Positions 43,940 to 56,269 of a stretch of DNA of 64,000 nt are shown here, in pieces. Positions within the stretch are counted from its first letter, which is position 1; each line of letters opens with the position of its first letter. The notes beneath the pieces are model-generated. The model was not told the origin of the DNA and searched no databases. It saw only the letters and a program-made list of their open reading frames with translations. The stretch is from Hygrocybe punicea. Taxonomy: Eukaryota; Basidiomycota; Agaricomycetes; Agaricales; Hygrophoraceae. The translations under genes were made by a program, and so were the position numbers. The stretch covers positions 310,001 to 374,000 of the forward strand of contig OY744469.1 of assembly GCA_963556145.1 (NCBI GenBank), written 5' to 3'.

Positions 43940-46363
43940 TCAGGCCGTATCATTGTCACCTGTCTCCTGAATGATTTGATCGATAACATCCTCCGTGTCA
44001 AGCCTAAGCAGATCAGCAAGGAGATCTCTACCAAGCTCGGATTCCTGTTCTTGCAACGTTGACTCCGGCATGAGCCAATGCTCGGTGAAGTTGAGACATG
44101 ATCGCTTGAGAGCGAACTTTAACATCTGTAAGGCCTCCATGAGTACTGGGCTGATGCGGTTTCGCTTCTTTGTATCTGTCTCAGCGCTTGATGAGAACAC
44201 ACGTTCAGAAGGTACCGATGATGCTTGAATAGGTAGAAAATCAAGAGACATTGCGTAAAATGTCGGTAGTGTTGACTCACTGAACTATTGCATGGGGGCG
44301 TATATCAGTAAGTAATATCCACTAATTAGATAGATTACATACCTCCCAGAACCTGAGAATATCAGTCCCTTCGATGGACAGTGGTGCAGTAACGTATGAG
44401 TGATACTCCTGTTCCAGTGTCTGGCCTTCAGCATCCCGCAAAGCTCCCACTCGCATGTCAGCTAAGCCGTACTTCTGTGCCAGATGCGTATATGCAGGAG
44501 CCGCAGTTGGTTTGGCTGGTATCACAATTGTAGATGGGGGAGCTCTAGGTTTGGCTCGTTGGCGGTATTTGATCATCTAAGCCATGACTGCATTAGTAAC
44601 AAGCTAAGGGAACGTTGTCCACAGCTTACCGTTTCCTTGACAATTTGTTCAGCCTTTGCCACATGGTTCTCATCCCAATGCTGTTGAATCCAACTCATGC
44701 GGATACATGGATTGAGGGCTAGTCTTGTCAATCAAAACAAACAATGCAGAAGTCATTTGTCACTTACCCATTGCGATGATGTAGGCCATCATGAGATCCA
44801 TTCGAGAATAGTAGGTGGTTGCCCACTTGAGACCAACATCGATCCAGGGTTTAAGTCTTGGATGGCGCTCACCAAGCCTCTCCCATGCAGTCATGAACAT
44901 CTCAAAGGCAGGGATTGCACCTGAGAGAATAGGATTCCCATTGCTCGACATGAACTTGATGGGGGATCTAATCTTTTGTTAGGCTAAGCCAAATATTTTT
45001 AAACCGCCTCTTACCTCTAGGATGACCTCAACATCGGCAAGCACTGACCATTCCATATTGGTCATCTTGTGCTTCATCAAGTCCCTGTTGATCGGGAGAC
45101 AGAGGAAATGGTCGATTGCCTATCAATTGAATCATGTCAGCGGAATCAAAGCAGAAATTAATTGACCTACAGGGTGCATTTCTCGCAGACGCCTGATCAT
45201 ATAATAGATGGTGTCCCATCTTACAACCATGTCACACAGCAGCTGCACCGATGGCAGTGCATAGGCCTGAGGGGGGTCGCTGTCGTCCTGGAACCAACCC
45301 TTGGCATTACCGTCGCAAATGATGTCGTTGAATAAATCACGCCTTTGGCCAGAGCTTCGAAGTACGCGCACGATATTGTGTCCCAGTGCCACAGGGTCCC
45401 GTTTTACAGCATCTTCGAATGTTTGCTGGTCAGGCCAACTAGGGGGCAGCGGCCCAGCAGACACTTCAGCAGATTTAGTCAAGTCGATATCAGTCAAACT
45501 GTCGATGATGTGATGGCAACATGTGTTAACAATATGCGGGAAGCACATAATCCGGCGGTCAATTGCATCAAAGTCAATGTCACGAATTTGAAGTAGAATT
45601 GCAAACTCCTGCATGAATGTGGCGTTGTTTGATGCGTAATCAAGAGTCCAGTGGCCCATCTGCCAACCCTTATCAGTATCTCCATTGCAGATAGCTATAG
45701 AACGAAACATGTACCTGTGCTGTGATGCCAGCGCGATCCATAAGAGAAAGGGCAGCAATCGCCATTGCCTTCCCATCATGGCTGCCACGGAGGCAATGGA
45801 AAGCAAGCAGTGCTTGCTTGAGTTCTAGCCGTCGAGTGGTCTTATCCCATGCAATCCAGTGACCCGTTATAGCAAAGTATCCACGACGGTTACTATCAGA
45901 CCAAACATCAGCAGTGCAGCTGATTTTGCCAGGAGCTTCCTAAAAATAAGCTCTGTCATACGGTATTTCACAACTACACAGATACACTTACCACAAGCTC
46001 TTTCTTTAGGCCAATAAACCATGACTTCCATGCAGTAACAATAGCCTCACGGATTTTGGTGCGGTGAGGGATATCCTTGTCTTGCAAGTTTTCTCGAAGC
46101 GGTAGGAGGAGTTCACGGAATTCGTGACACTCGACAACATTGATGGACTGAAAATGTAAGATGGTTAGTGGTAAAATATCGATGTAGTACACGACATACT
46201 TGATCGTCGGCAACAACAAAATTCACAATTGCGCTCACTAAGCGACTCTGTGAGAAGGGTACACGGGCCTGGGATGCACCAGGATTGTCGTCATCAATGA
46301 TGGACGCAGCCTCTTTCCTCATCCTCGGAAGCATTATAACCCATTCATTTGCTTCACACAATT
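43940..46363 (-). pseudogene. hAT transposase, N-terminus lost, otherwise readable
   Basis: On the minus strand the reading starts EANEWVIMLPRMRKEA at the junction with R1. It passes FVVADDQ|SINVVECHEFRELL (intron), DIPHRTKIREAIVTAWKSW, then EAPGKISCTADVWSDSNRRG and YFAITGHWIAWD (core domain with the catalytic-type Asp). It continues through ASNNATFMQEF...CFPHIVNTCCHHI to the hAT C-terminal dimerisation domain ASSVPSERVFSSSAETDTKK with LMEALQMLKFAL. Intron 44285-44342 (GTATGT...AATAG) joins RFWE to FSESTLPTF. I saw no unavoidable stop. The missing piece is the N-terminal zinc-finger region, removed at the R1 insertion point 46364, so the protein is probably inactive in DNA binding. Confidence 0.85.
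44285..44342 (-). other. Spliceosomal intron in hAT gene
   Basis: 58 nt. Donor GAG|GTATGTAA, branch TTACTGAT, acceptor GCAATAG. Removing it joins two conserved hAT blocks in frame. Confidence 0.75.
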
Positions 46364-47632
46364 TGTTACGGATCGCTTCTGCAGCGGGCTCCGGCAACAA
46401 TCAACTTAACAGGGGATCGGCTTCCAGAGGGGAGGACAGCAGCTTTCATTGTTGCTTACAGCTAAGACAACACTGCTAACAGGGGGGGTCAAGGTCTAGT
46501 GTCATTGCGAGCCGTGGGGGTTACCCAAAACAAGATGAGTCTGCCCCAAGAACCAGACTAAACGTAAGGAAAGGAAAAGAAGAAAAAGTCCGAACCAACA
46601 ACAAGAACAGTACATATAGTGGCTGGTCTTGAGGGGAGGTAAATAGGAATACAACCATGAAGCCACAACATGTCCAACTCTACCATGTGTTCACCATGAG
46701 GCGTACATGAGGCGTCCTCATGTCGATGTTCTCGCGATCCAACTGGAGGCCCGGGTGTCATTGAGGATAGAAGAGGTCCGGATGACTCGGATGATTTGTC
46801 ATCGGATCATGTGACAAGCAGAATTGCCAATTCGGGGTCTACACTTGCTGTAACAGGCAAGTGCGCAGTTTGGCAAGTGCGTTGCACGGTCGGGTCAAAG
46901 ATGGGTATCGTCCAGTGTGGGGTTGGCAATGAGAGTGTCTTGAGGTAGCATGGATGTAGCGGCAAGGTTGGTATGAAAGAAAATGAAGGAATGTATAAAG
47001 GAAAAAACCAACTAGGACAGTGGGCTAGTCGAGGTCAGACATGTGAACAGCACAAGCTGTACCGGATGACGATGTCTGTGTTGATGACGTATCGAGGAGC
47101 GATGTCTTGTCCTGTTTGTGGAACAAGAAGGTCCACTTGATGTCGGTATTCGTCCAAGAAAGGGTATCATTGTAAACGAGTGTGGGAGATATCAAGATCA
47201 TAGATGGCAAAGGATAAATGAATGTGGGTCCAGGTTTCGAGTCATGGGCACAGGTGACAAGCTGTGGGAACAAGTCGTCGGGTACTGCAATGAAGCGATG
47301 TCGTGTGAACAATATGCGATAGGGGTTGGTTCACTGTTTGGGAAGTCGTATGGTCTGTGGCCGAAGTCCAAAAGAATGTGTTTCGGCGATGGTCGGATTA
47401 GAGAGAACAGTGAAATGTCTTGTGATCGGGGATTGTTCAGAGTTCGTATGCAGGTGAGGAATGTCGTCGGATCGTCAGGGAGGATAATGGTAGGCACAGG
47501 GTACGAAAGTGGAAACCATATATCCAGGTATGGCAATTGTCAATTACGTGTCGATATATTGTCAAGGTGGAAGTCGGAAGTATCGATGGCAGAAGGGTTT
47601 CGGTACCGATGCCAAAGATAGAACATAACAAG
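46364..47632 (-). repeat. R1 copy 3, truncated
   Basis: Starts TGTTACGGATCGCTTCTGCAG inside the hAT gene and closely follows copy 2, then stops at about 47632 (CATAACAAG). About 390 bp, including the membrane-peptide ORF, is missing. The target duplication therefore cannot be checked. Confidence 0.85.
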
Positions 47633-47639
47633 GGAGCTG

Positions 47640-48384
47640 GTCATGGATACTATTTAGCTCATCTAGTGCCTCCCACCGAAGTCATGGAGATGCATAATGT
47701 GTGAATGGAGTGTTTGCTGTAATATGCTGAGCCCCAATGTAGAGCCAACAATCTGTTTCAACAGATATCGCTTCGCACTGGGATCAACATTGATAATGAA
47801 CAGTTAGCATTATTGATGAACTGGCACACATACCCTTCGCATAATGTCTGAGATCAGACGAGAGAATCGCTTTGATGCCCTAGCAGCTTCATCTATGGGC
47901 GGCCTCAGTGGTCTAGTGCAATGCAAAACTTAGTAGGCTGGTTCAGTTTGCAAGTAGCTCCTTGAGATGGAGTACTTACCAAATGGCTTGTTTCCTTTCC
48001 CAGCCCCTTCCACAAATCCAAATAAGGCTGCATTGGCCCTGGGGCACCGGGTCTGGGTTTTGTTGGTGGCTTGGCCCGTTTGGATGATGGAGCATCATCT
48101 GCATCTGCAAGCACCCCAGAATCCAAGTCATCTGAATCACCCACATAAGTATTTTCGTGATTGGCTACAGAAGGCAGGAAGTCCCCAGCACTTGAGGTAA
48201 GAAGCTGGGGATCAATATTGTGGTTCTGTGAGATAAGTGTCAAAAAGTACATGATGAGCAGTGGAGAGCTGTGTACCGTAGCTGGGGTTGATGGGGGGCA
48301 AGACACTTCTACAGTATGGTTAGGTGTGTTGTCAGCTTGGAAGGTAACTGGAAGAGCTTGGGTAGCTTGTGGAGCAGGCTGCAA
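47640..48384 (-). pseudogene. Broken TE-associated gene, Agaricomycete-type
   Basis: On the minus strand: an Asp/Ser-rich region, then KRAKPPTKPRPGAPGPMQPY and LDLWKGLGKE, then PPIDEAARASKRFSRLISDI. A good intron (GTATGTGTGC...GATCCCAG) leads into CEAISVETDCWLYIGAQHIT and a premature TGA after HYASP. The CWLY.GAQH block resembles a family repeatedly found beside transposons in mushroom genomes, but this is from memory. It may be the lost 5' part of the hAT gene across R1 copy 3, or a separate gene truncated by it. Function unknown. Confidence 0.5.
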
Positions 48385-48495
48385 TGCTTCAAGTGGTTGC
48401 TATAACAAATATTCAGCATCCATCCCACACCAGCCACATGCAAATGGTGAACAAGCTAAGGTTACCAATGTTAGAAATGCTTTTCCACGAACTGT

Positions 48496-51400
48496 ATGTT
48501 GACATTCCAACAGCAGTGGTTTGCCTGGACACCTGTGACAGTGGCGAGGATGAGTCACCCATTTCTTTGGGGAGGATTTATGAGCAGCTTTGCCCATGAT
48601 GAAGGGGTGGTTCGACTTTGTTTTGTTTGCAGTTGTTGCATTCTACGTGGTTCAAATTTGATGGTTGCAAAGGACCATAACGTCTACAAGAAAAAAATGC
48701 AGCCAGGGCACATGCGACATTGGTTGATGTATTGCCCACCATCTCCTGAAGTTTTAAAAATCCCGCCATTGCTGGAATCTCCCACCGAAGTGCGGTACAC
48801 CCCCCCAGTTGCATGGGAGCCAGGAGGCTCATCACTGAGCCCTATCAAGGCATCTAAACATGGATGTCAACCTAAGAGAAAGAGGGCTGACTCAACAACA
48901 CCGACACTACACCAAAAAGTTGATTTGATTCATAGGTCTCACAGCCAAACACCAGCCCAATCGAGCCTCGAGCATGTACCCTCTGTCAGCCGGATTCAGC
49001 AAGAAACATTAGCTGATAGCCTACCCGATAACCAGAGCCAGTATTCCACAGCTTACTTGGATTACGTGTTGGCCGATTGTGCAGGTTTCTATCAGATATT
49101 GGAAGGGCTCTGTGTTGTGCAGGGGTGGGATGGTCAAAGGCAGCGCATAACGGTGATTAAAAGGGTCACGCTTACTTGGGGCCTGAAGCTGACCATCGAC
49201 ACATAGAAACATTGGTATCACCTTCATTTTGCATGGATTGGTGACATGATGACCATGGCATGTTTGTGTCCCAATGAGAGTGCAGGTTGCATCCATAAAC
49301 TGTTCCTCCAGGAATTTTACCATGAATGATTCCCTAATGATGGTACATTTCAGTTTACCGGTGAGCAGTGATATAAATATCGTCTAGAACACAACTTTGA
49401 TGGTGGTCATGGATAGATGAGAGCGTAATATTGTTCTCGCGCAAATCATCTGACAGTGGGATATTCCTGAACCGCTTCTCTGTGGGAAGTGAAACTAGTC
49501 ATCAGACAAACAGCCACGCGATCATCTCTCATGAGGGCAATAATCACAGGGAAGGGGAGTGGACATGAAACAAGGATAGTAATGGGATGTGTTTGCACAT
49601 CAAAGTTGCATGCAATCACCTATGAATATTGCTGCAAGGGGATCCACATGCGAGCACGGAGGTATTGGATGATGTGGTAGTTGAGAACATCGGTTGGTCC
49701 TCGCAATATTAGCAATATTTTAACATCTGAAGAGTAATATGTTAGTCGCCCCAATTCGTCAAGGTGCCCTAGGAAATCTTTCCATATCTTATCTCCCAAT
49801 CCTTCCACCGGCATGGGCAGCATTACCTTCCGATACCAATCTTTATTCCCATCCTGTTCCAGTGTGCAAAGCACCATCACTAATCTATCTTGATTCATTC
49901 CCCTCTTGTCTGTGTGCCACTGGTTGAACGATGTATAATGCGGCATTGGCCTGCCAAGAGCAGCTTTGCACAATCTATTCATTGTCAGAAAAGCTTGAGA
50001 CCCACGTCCAGGTGCAAAAATGCCCAATTTGCCCTCCAGCTTGGCAGTGGTTCATTGGCCCTGATGGAAGAGAAGCAGGCATATTCAACTACAATAACTC
50101 AACAATGTTCAGTCACAAGCTTTTGGACGAGTATACATGCGCATTTACAACATCCGAAACACCCCTTGTCGCATGCACAGCCATTGTATCCCGCCATTAC
50201 GCCCTCACTGGCCATGAGTTTGTCAGTGACCCCTTGCTTCGGTCAGTTTGGTTTGCGTATGTTCAGATCCAGCACTTCGAAAATGACATGCTGTGCATTC
50301 GGTGTGGACCTACCTCAGAAGACGCGATATGGGACGGTGTAACACTGGCGTTTGGATGTAAGCATGTCTTGGATTCTCTGAAGCCACCAACAGCAACGGA
50401 AGACGATTCACCAGTTCACCAAAATCGCAAATACGTGTATAATCAACAGATCTTGCCTGATCAACAGTTACGGGACTTGGTATGAAAAGTTATCAAAATG
50501 CCGTTGTTGCCAGCCCTGTTAAAAATCAGTGAAGGGGATAATGATCTGACAGATAATGGCATCAGGTGTGATGCGCAAGGAGAAGAGGATAGCATGGTGG
50601 GAGAACGCAGAAAAGCAGAGGAAGCGAAAGCAGCGGCAGTGGCTCTTGACCACATTTCTAGAATTGAGCTTGTGAGTGACAAGTTGACAGGTTTGAATAC
50701 AGGACTAGGAACACTCTTCATGTCATGCTATGGTGTGCATGCATATCAGCACCAATACCAACCACCACCCTCATACCGCCAACTGTTTCAGCAGGTAGGT
50801 AGACTTACCTGGACCCTCATTATGAGCTGACATCGAGACCAGTTATGTGCAGAAGAGTCGGTCCTGCAGCTCACAACAGCCCTAGCATTAGAAGATCTGA
50901 GGTTGTTTAAGGAAAATCCTACCTGGCAAAATGCTTCACGGTTGCTGAGCATCCCGGTGATTTTTGGCATCCTCAAGGAGGCTGGTAGGGAGCCGTATCC
51001 TGAAGCATTGTTGAGTTTCTGCAGGTGGATATGTGCCCATGGACAAAGTGTCTTGCACACATTGTTGGGACAGGACGATCCATTAAGCACAATCACGGAG
51101 GTTTTGCCACGAGATGACTGGGTCATGGTCAGTCCAGTTATCGATAGCTTGTGCCATCCTGACACATATTTTGCTGCAGTCGGGATGCTGCTATAGTATG
51201 CCGAAGATTCGTGCCTGCCCCATTCACCCACGTCTGAGATACGATCAACAGAAGGAACAAGAGCGTCAACGTGGTGGGAAGTGTTCCAAGTATTATTCAA
51301 AATATGGTCAGCAAAGACTCACAGGGGGGATCATGTGTGCATGGTGCACCCACTGTGTGTGTTACAGATTCCATTGCATCCCACAGAGTGAAGGTTGAGA

Positions 51401-51779
51401 CAATGTCTTCTCAGCAATGGTGATGCAATGGCCCAAGGTGCCGAAATGAGTGATCTATGACTTTGCCTGTGCACTGGGGCCATACTGCTTGACCCAGGAA
51501 CCAGCATTCTTCGTGGATACATTGTTCATAGTCAACGCATTCCACACTAATGGTCACACAAAATGTGCACCTGCATCATTCTTGACCACTTACTCATGTG
51601 GGGACCCTCGCTTGTTGTGCATCAATTCGAGTGCCGCTGAATGCGGAAATGGTGGTCTCAGTCGTATTCGCAAGTTGGTCAGTTATATGGGGCAGCAGCG
51701 TGCTATACTTTACATGAAGACATGTGTCTCTGTCTGGAACCAAATGATTACTAGAAAGATGCTTGGATTGTCAAGTTGA
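48496..51779 (+). pseudogene. KDZ transposase-associated CxC gene (decayed)
   Basis: The plus strand, across frames, shows a zinc cluster block ACLCPNESAGCIHKLFLQEF near 49240-49300. It is followed by CPICPPAWQWFIGPDGREAG and IFNYNNSTMFSHKLLDEYTC near 50020-50145, then SVWFAYVQIQHFENDMLCIR with CGP...IWDGVTLAFGCKHVL near 50245-50375. The C-terminal part has KCSKYYSKYGQQRLTGGIMC (51281-51340), YDFACALGPYCLTQEPAFFV (51458-51517) and HTKCAP...CINSSAAECGNGG. This order fits the CxC plus Kyakuja-Dileera-Zisupton (KDZ) transposase-like proteins of Agaricomycetes. The region has several stops and frameshifts (49204, 50483, 51398) plus possible introns. It is non-functional as it stands. Confidence 0.75.
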
Positions 51780-51784
51780 ATACA

Positions 51785-52345
51785 TACCGTAGAACTGTTA
51801 TTTATGGTTCCAGTGAACCATCCCTACTGACAATGGTACCCAGAGACCATCGGCACCTCCTATGAGTTCACTATGGTCAGATACAACCACCAGACATAGG
51901 AGGGTTTGTACGTACCATATGATTGTTAGTTACAGTTCCTGTAAACCATCCCTGCCAACAATGGTACCCAGAGACCGTTGGCAACTCATGTGAGTTCATT
52001 ACGGTCAGATACAACCATCAGACATAGGAGGGTTTGTACATACCATAGGACGGTTAATTACGGTTTCTGCGAACCATCCACACTGACCGATGGTACTCAG
52101 AGACTGTCGGCAGCTCCTGCAAGTTCTCCACAGTCAGATACAACTGTCAGACATAAGAGAGTTTGTGTGCACCATCACATTAGAGTTCCTGTGAACTGTC
52201 CCTGCCAGAGACGGTACCCAGAGACCATTAGCGACTCCTCTAAGTTCCCCACATTCAGAGACAACCACCAGGTATAAAATGGTTTGTCCATACCATGGTG
52301 AGATGGTCTCAGCATACCATTATACTATTGGTGATGCTAAGGTAC
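51785..52345. repeat. About 128-bp minisatellite, four units
   Basis: GGTACYCAGAGAC recurs at 51835, 51963, 52092 and 52213 (spacings 128, 129, 121). Each unit includes GTCAGATACAACCRYCAGACATA, GGTTTGTACRTACCAT and a GTTCCTGTGAACCATCC-like block. It immediately follows the KDZ pseudogene and may be its terminal or subterminal repeat. Confidence 0.85.
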
Positions 52346-52717
52346 CAGAAAACCATGCCATTGCTCGGCAAGCTTAACGATGCTGCTGGTGTTGTTGATC
52401 AAAGGATCCCTCTAAGTTTTGCATAGCATTTACTTCACTCAGAACTGTCTTGATGGCTCAGATGGAGAGAGATCACTGGCAAGCGATGACAATGGAGTGA
52501 GTTGGAAAGAATCAAGTAGATGGTTCCTATGCACCCTGTCCGATTCCAAGGTTTGGGGGAACCATCCACACCAATGGTGGACTAGCCAAGGTGGAGGGTG
52601 TAGGCAAACCATCAAGGTGAGTGACAACCCATTGTTACCACTTTTCAACAGAACTCGTTACCGTGTTTGTTATAATGTTGTACCTGTTTGTACAACATGG
52701 CATGCGTTACATATCCA

Positions 52718-53970
52718 CATTGAGGATAGAAAAGGTCCAGATGACTCGGATGATTTGTCATCGAATCATGTGACATGCAGAATTGCCAATTCGGGGTCTA
52801 TACTTGCTGTAACAGGCAAGTGCACAGTCCGGCAAGTGCAATGCACAGTCGGGTTGAAGAGGGGTATCGTCCAGTGTGGCATTGGTGAAGGGAGTGTCTT
52901 GAGGTAGTGTGGATATAGTGGCAAGGTTGGTATGAAAGAAAACAAAGGAATGTATGGAGGAAAAACCAACTAAGACAGTGGGCTAGTTGTGGTCAGACAT
53001 GTGAACAGCATAAGCTGTACCGGATGATGATGCCTGTGTCAATGACATATCGAGGGGCAGTGTCTTGTCCTGTCTATGGAACAATGCGGTCCACCTGATG
53101 TCGGTATTCGTCCAAGAAAGGGTATTATTGTAAACACGTGTGGGAGGTATCAAGGTTATAGATGGAAAAGGATAAATGAATGTGGGTCCAGGTTTCGAGT
53201 CATGGCATGAGTGACAAGCTGTGGGAATAAGACGTCGGGTGCTGCATTGAAGTGATGTCATGTGAACAATACACAATAGGGGTTGGTTCACTGTATTGGG
53301 AAGTCGTATGGTCTGTGGTCGAAGTCTGAAAGTATGTGCTTCGGCGATGGTTGGATTGGAGGGAACAGTGAAATGTCATGTGATCGAGGATTGTTCAGAG
53401 TGCACAAGCAGGTGAGGAATGTTGTTGGATCGTCAGGGAGGATAATGGTAGGCACGGAATACGAAAGTGGAAACCATATATCCGAGAATGGCAATTGTCA
53501 ATTACATGGTGAGATATTGTCAAGGTGGAAGTCAGAAGTATCGATGGCAGAAGGGTTTCAGTGCCGATGCCAAAGATAGATCATAACAAGGTAAAAACCG
53601 ATAAGGAAAGTGATGGAAATGCTGCCAATGATGATTACAGTAATTAGCTGTGTTGGGAGTACAGCCATTGTGATCGGTTTGTTGTGGGATGAAGTCAACA
53701 ATATGCCAGGGCAAGGGAAAAGACAATAGCAATGATGTCCATCAGCAAGGAGACTATTCGTGTACAGCAAGGTCATGTGGGATATGTCCATGGTCGGTCT
53801 GGATTGTTCTAGAAGAAGAGAAGAAAAGGGAACAAGAACAAGAATAAACAATGATGTCCAAAGGAAGGCAAAAGGGAAAAGGGAACACAAAAAGGTAGGT
53901 GTGGCAAAGCAGAATTGTCATGGTAGGTACCGGAGTTGGAATTGGAGTTGCGGAGTTGAAAAATGTAACA
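52718..53970 (-). repeat. R1 copy 4, one end truncated
   Basis: Joins the family at ATTGAGGATAGAAAAGGTCC and runs to the terminus GTTGAAAAATGTAACA at 53970. It carries the membrane-peptide frame (MAVLPTQLITVIIIGSISIT) on the minus strand. About 390 bp of the GTTACGG end is absent. Confidence 0.85.
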
Positions 53971-55526
53971 ATGGATATGACAGCAGTGGTGTCATAACAA
54001 CATGCATTCAACTGTCTTTCCCTGGCCAAATATTATAGCATATGGCCTAATTATTCTTTACCCCACAGGCTCATGCTACCAGAGTATTGCCGTTTGCCTG
54101 ACTTGGATCTTGCCAGTAGATCTCCAGCTCAATCGTGAATGTATGCAACCTAGTCAGAACACAACAGCTACTATTGACTCATTGGCATGTTATGACTGTA
54201 AACAAGAAGGCTTCTGGCATGATCTAACATGCATGGCTTTGATTCTGTTGACAAGTCTAGAATGGCTCATATTTATTACAGACCTTCCCATCTAGCTTGG
54301 TATATGCAATATTAAGAGGTTTCTTGTTCCAGGTTCATTCTGATAGCACTTGGTCACTGCTTAGATCACTGTGGAACTTTGGTATAGCAGTAATGGATAA
54401 TACATTGCATTTGTACATAAGCACATATATATGTGTGTTTCAGACAAGTAGCACTTATAATCCATGGCTGGAAGCTGGGGGATTGTGCCAAGTGAGGAAG
54501 CCTTTTATCAATGGATCAGCATTGTTTCTCACTTGTCATGGAGCAACTCTGGTCAGTACGACTTAGTGAGACATAAAAAGAAAAGTGCACCTGAATTCCC
54601 ATGATCGGAGCAGTATCTCAGGCTCCTTTGAATATGAGCACTTTAGGCTCGTTTTCCTTGACTCACCAGAAGTCAGTGACACCCTGTTCACAAGAGCAAC
54701 CTGACAGTGCGAGTCTACTGTTTGGGGACTAGCGGAGGGACACCGTGACCATGCTGCAGCACAAATGGCAGTACAGGTATACCCATGGGTGTCCCGAGGC
54801 CAACCTGGACCTGGACCTGCTCCAACCTGTACCCATCTACCCACAGGTCCTTTTTCAGCAGGTAGATGGCAGGTAGCAGCGGGTCAGGTGTGGGTATTGA
54901 CCTGCACAGGAAACCCAGCAGGTTCCAGCCCACATCTACCTCATGTTGCTGACACACACATCAATTGACGTGTTGCTGTGCAAACAAGAGGAGTGAGGGG
55001 GCTGGGAACCATGCAACAGGTTGGGTTCTTGTGGGTGAGAGACTCTTACCCATCATCATCATCTTTGTCTTCATCGTTGTCATTGTCAAACTGTCAAGTC
55101 CCGAGACTTGGTTAGTTATGACCACGCTGAGTTGACAAAATGTACCTGCAGGCTGGGAGGTGGGAGCACCACCTACCCAGCCCCATTCCATCACCCCTCG
55201 TCACCGCCATTGCACGTTCTTGTCATGTTGTGTCATCCATCATCATCATCATGCTTCTTCATTGATCAGTCATGGTGTGACCAATGTCACAGTCATCACT
55301 CACAAAGCAAAACTGCTTGCAAAGCATGTAGAACACATCTAAATAGATAGAATTGTGTTAGTATAGGTTAGAAAAGAGTGTGAGAAGACAGTAGTTACCT
55401 TCACCAGTAGCATACCTTGGTCCCTGTGGGTATACCAAGACCTGAGCTCATGGGTACAAGTTTTGCCTGGGTCCGAAAAAGTTAACCCATACCCATACCC
55501 ACAACCCATGTGGGTTAGCTGTACCC
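53971..55526. other. Intergenic with hAT-like repeat debris
   Basis: No supported gene. 54770-54990 has GGTATACCCATGGG, ACCTGGACCTGGACC and ACACATCAATTGACG, and 55145-55185 has GGGAGGTGGGAGCACCACC. Both types are found in the 37.2-kb hAT-like element, so a degraded relative probably lies here, ending near GTACCCATGCCATTGCCTAA (about 55539). Confidence 0.4.
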
Positions 55527-56008
55527 ATGCCATTGCCTAATTGTGATTTCCCACTGTGCATAGGGCAAAATTCATTCCTGAGAATCTGCTCCTTGAATTT
55601 TAGAAATAGTGTTATATTTGATGGCCCATCGTCCCTTCAAGAGATTTCAATTGGTGGGAGCATGGAGTGCATTACTGTGCTCCTTACCCAATGCAATCAA
55701 CTGCAAACACTCAATCTGTAGAATGTTAGTGTCGTAGCTATTCCAACAATCAGGTCATCGACAATTACCCAGTTCCAGATTCAAAATACTGATCCTTCTA
55801 TTTTCAACATCCCACAGTTACCAAAACTCAAGATACTCAAAACAGAGGGATGTTATAAATTCAAAGTGGTCCTATCTCAACTTCTACAAATGTTGGATGA
55901 TGGTGAAGCTCCAGTTAAAGGGTTAGATCTCTCAGAAATTCATGTGGATTTAGAAGATTGTCAGAAGCTACTGACTGTGTACCCATGTGTGAATATAAAA
56001 TTTTAGGT
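55527..56008 (+). pseudogene. LRR-like protein fragment
   Basis: One frame is open over about 160 codons except for a TAG at 55719-55721. It contains leucine-rich-repeat-like segments (SLQEISIGGSMECITVLL, TQCNQLQTLNL, then NIPQLPKLKILKTEGCYKF and VKGLDLSEIHVDLEDCQKLL). The pattern resembles the C-terminal part of fungal F-box/LRR or RNI-like proteins, but no F-box is visible upstream. It ends at a natural-looking TAG after VNIKF. Probably the remains of a host gene between two R1 copies. Confidence 0.45.
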
Positions 56009-56269
56009 ATATTCTTTGTCATGTTTTCTAGATAATGCATTCTTACCTTCTATTTCACAGATATTTGTGTTGATTTTTAATTTGTAAAATTTTCTACGTC
56101 AAGTAATGTAGCAATTTATCCCAATAGATATTTATTCCAGTAACAATTACTTAAGGTTGCACCAGAAATGGTTCTAGGACCGTGATTCCAGAATCTGTAC
56201 CATAAATTTTACAAGATATTTTCTTGCAATTATTACTATTTACATAACTTATGGTTCCATTGGGCTATG

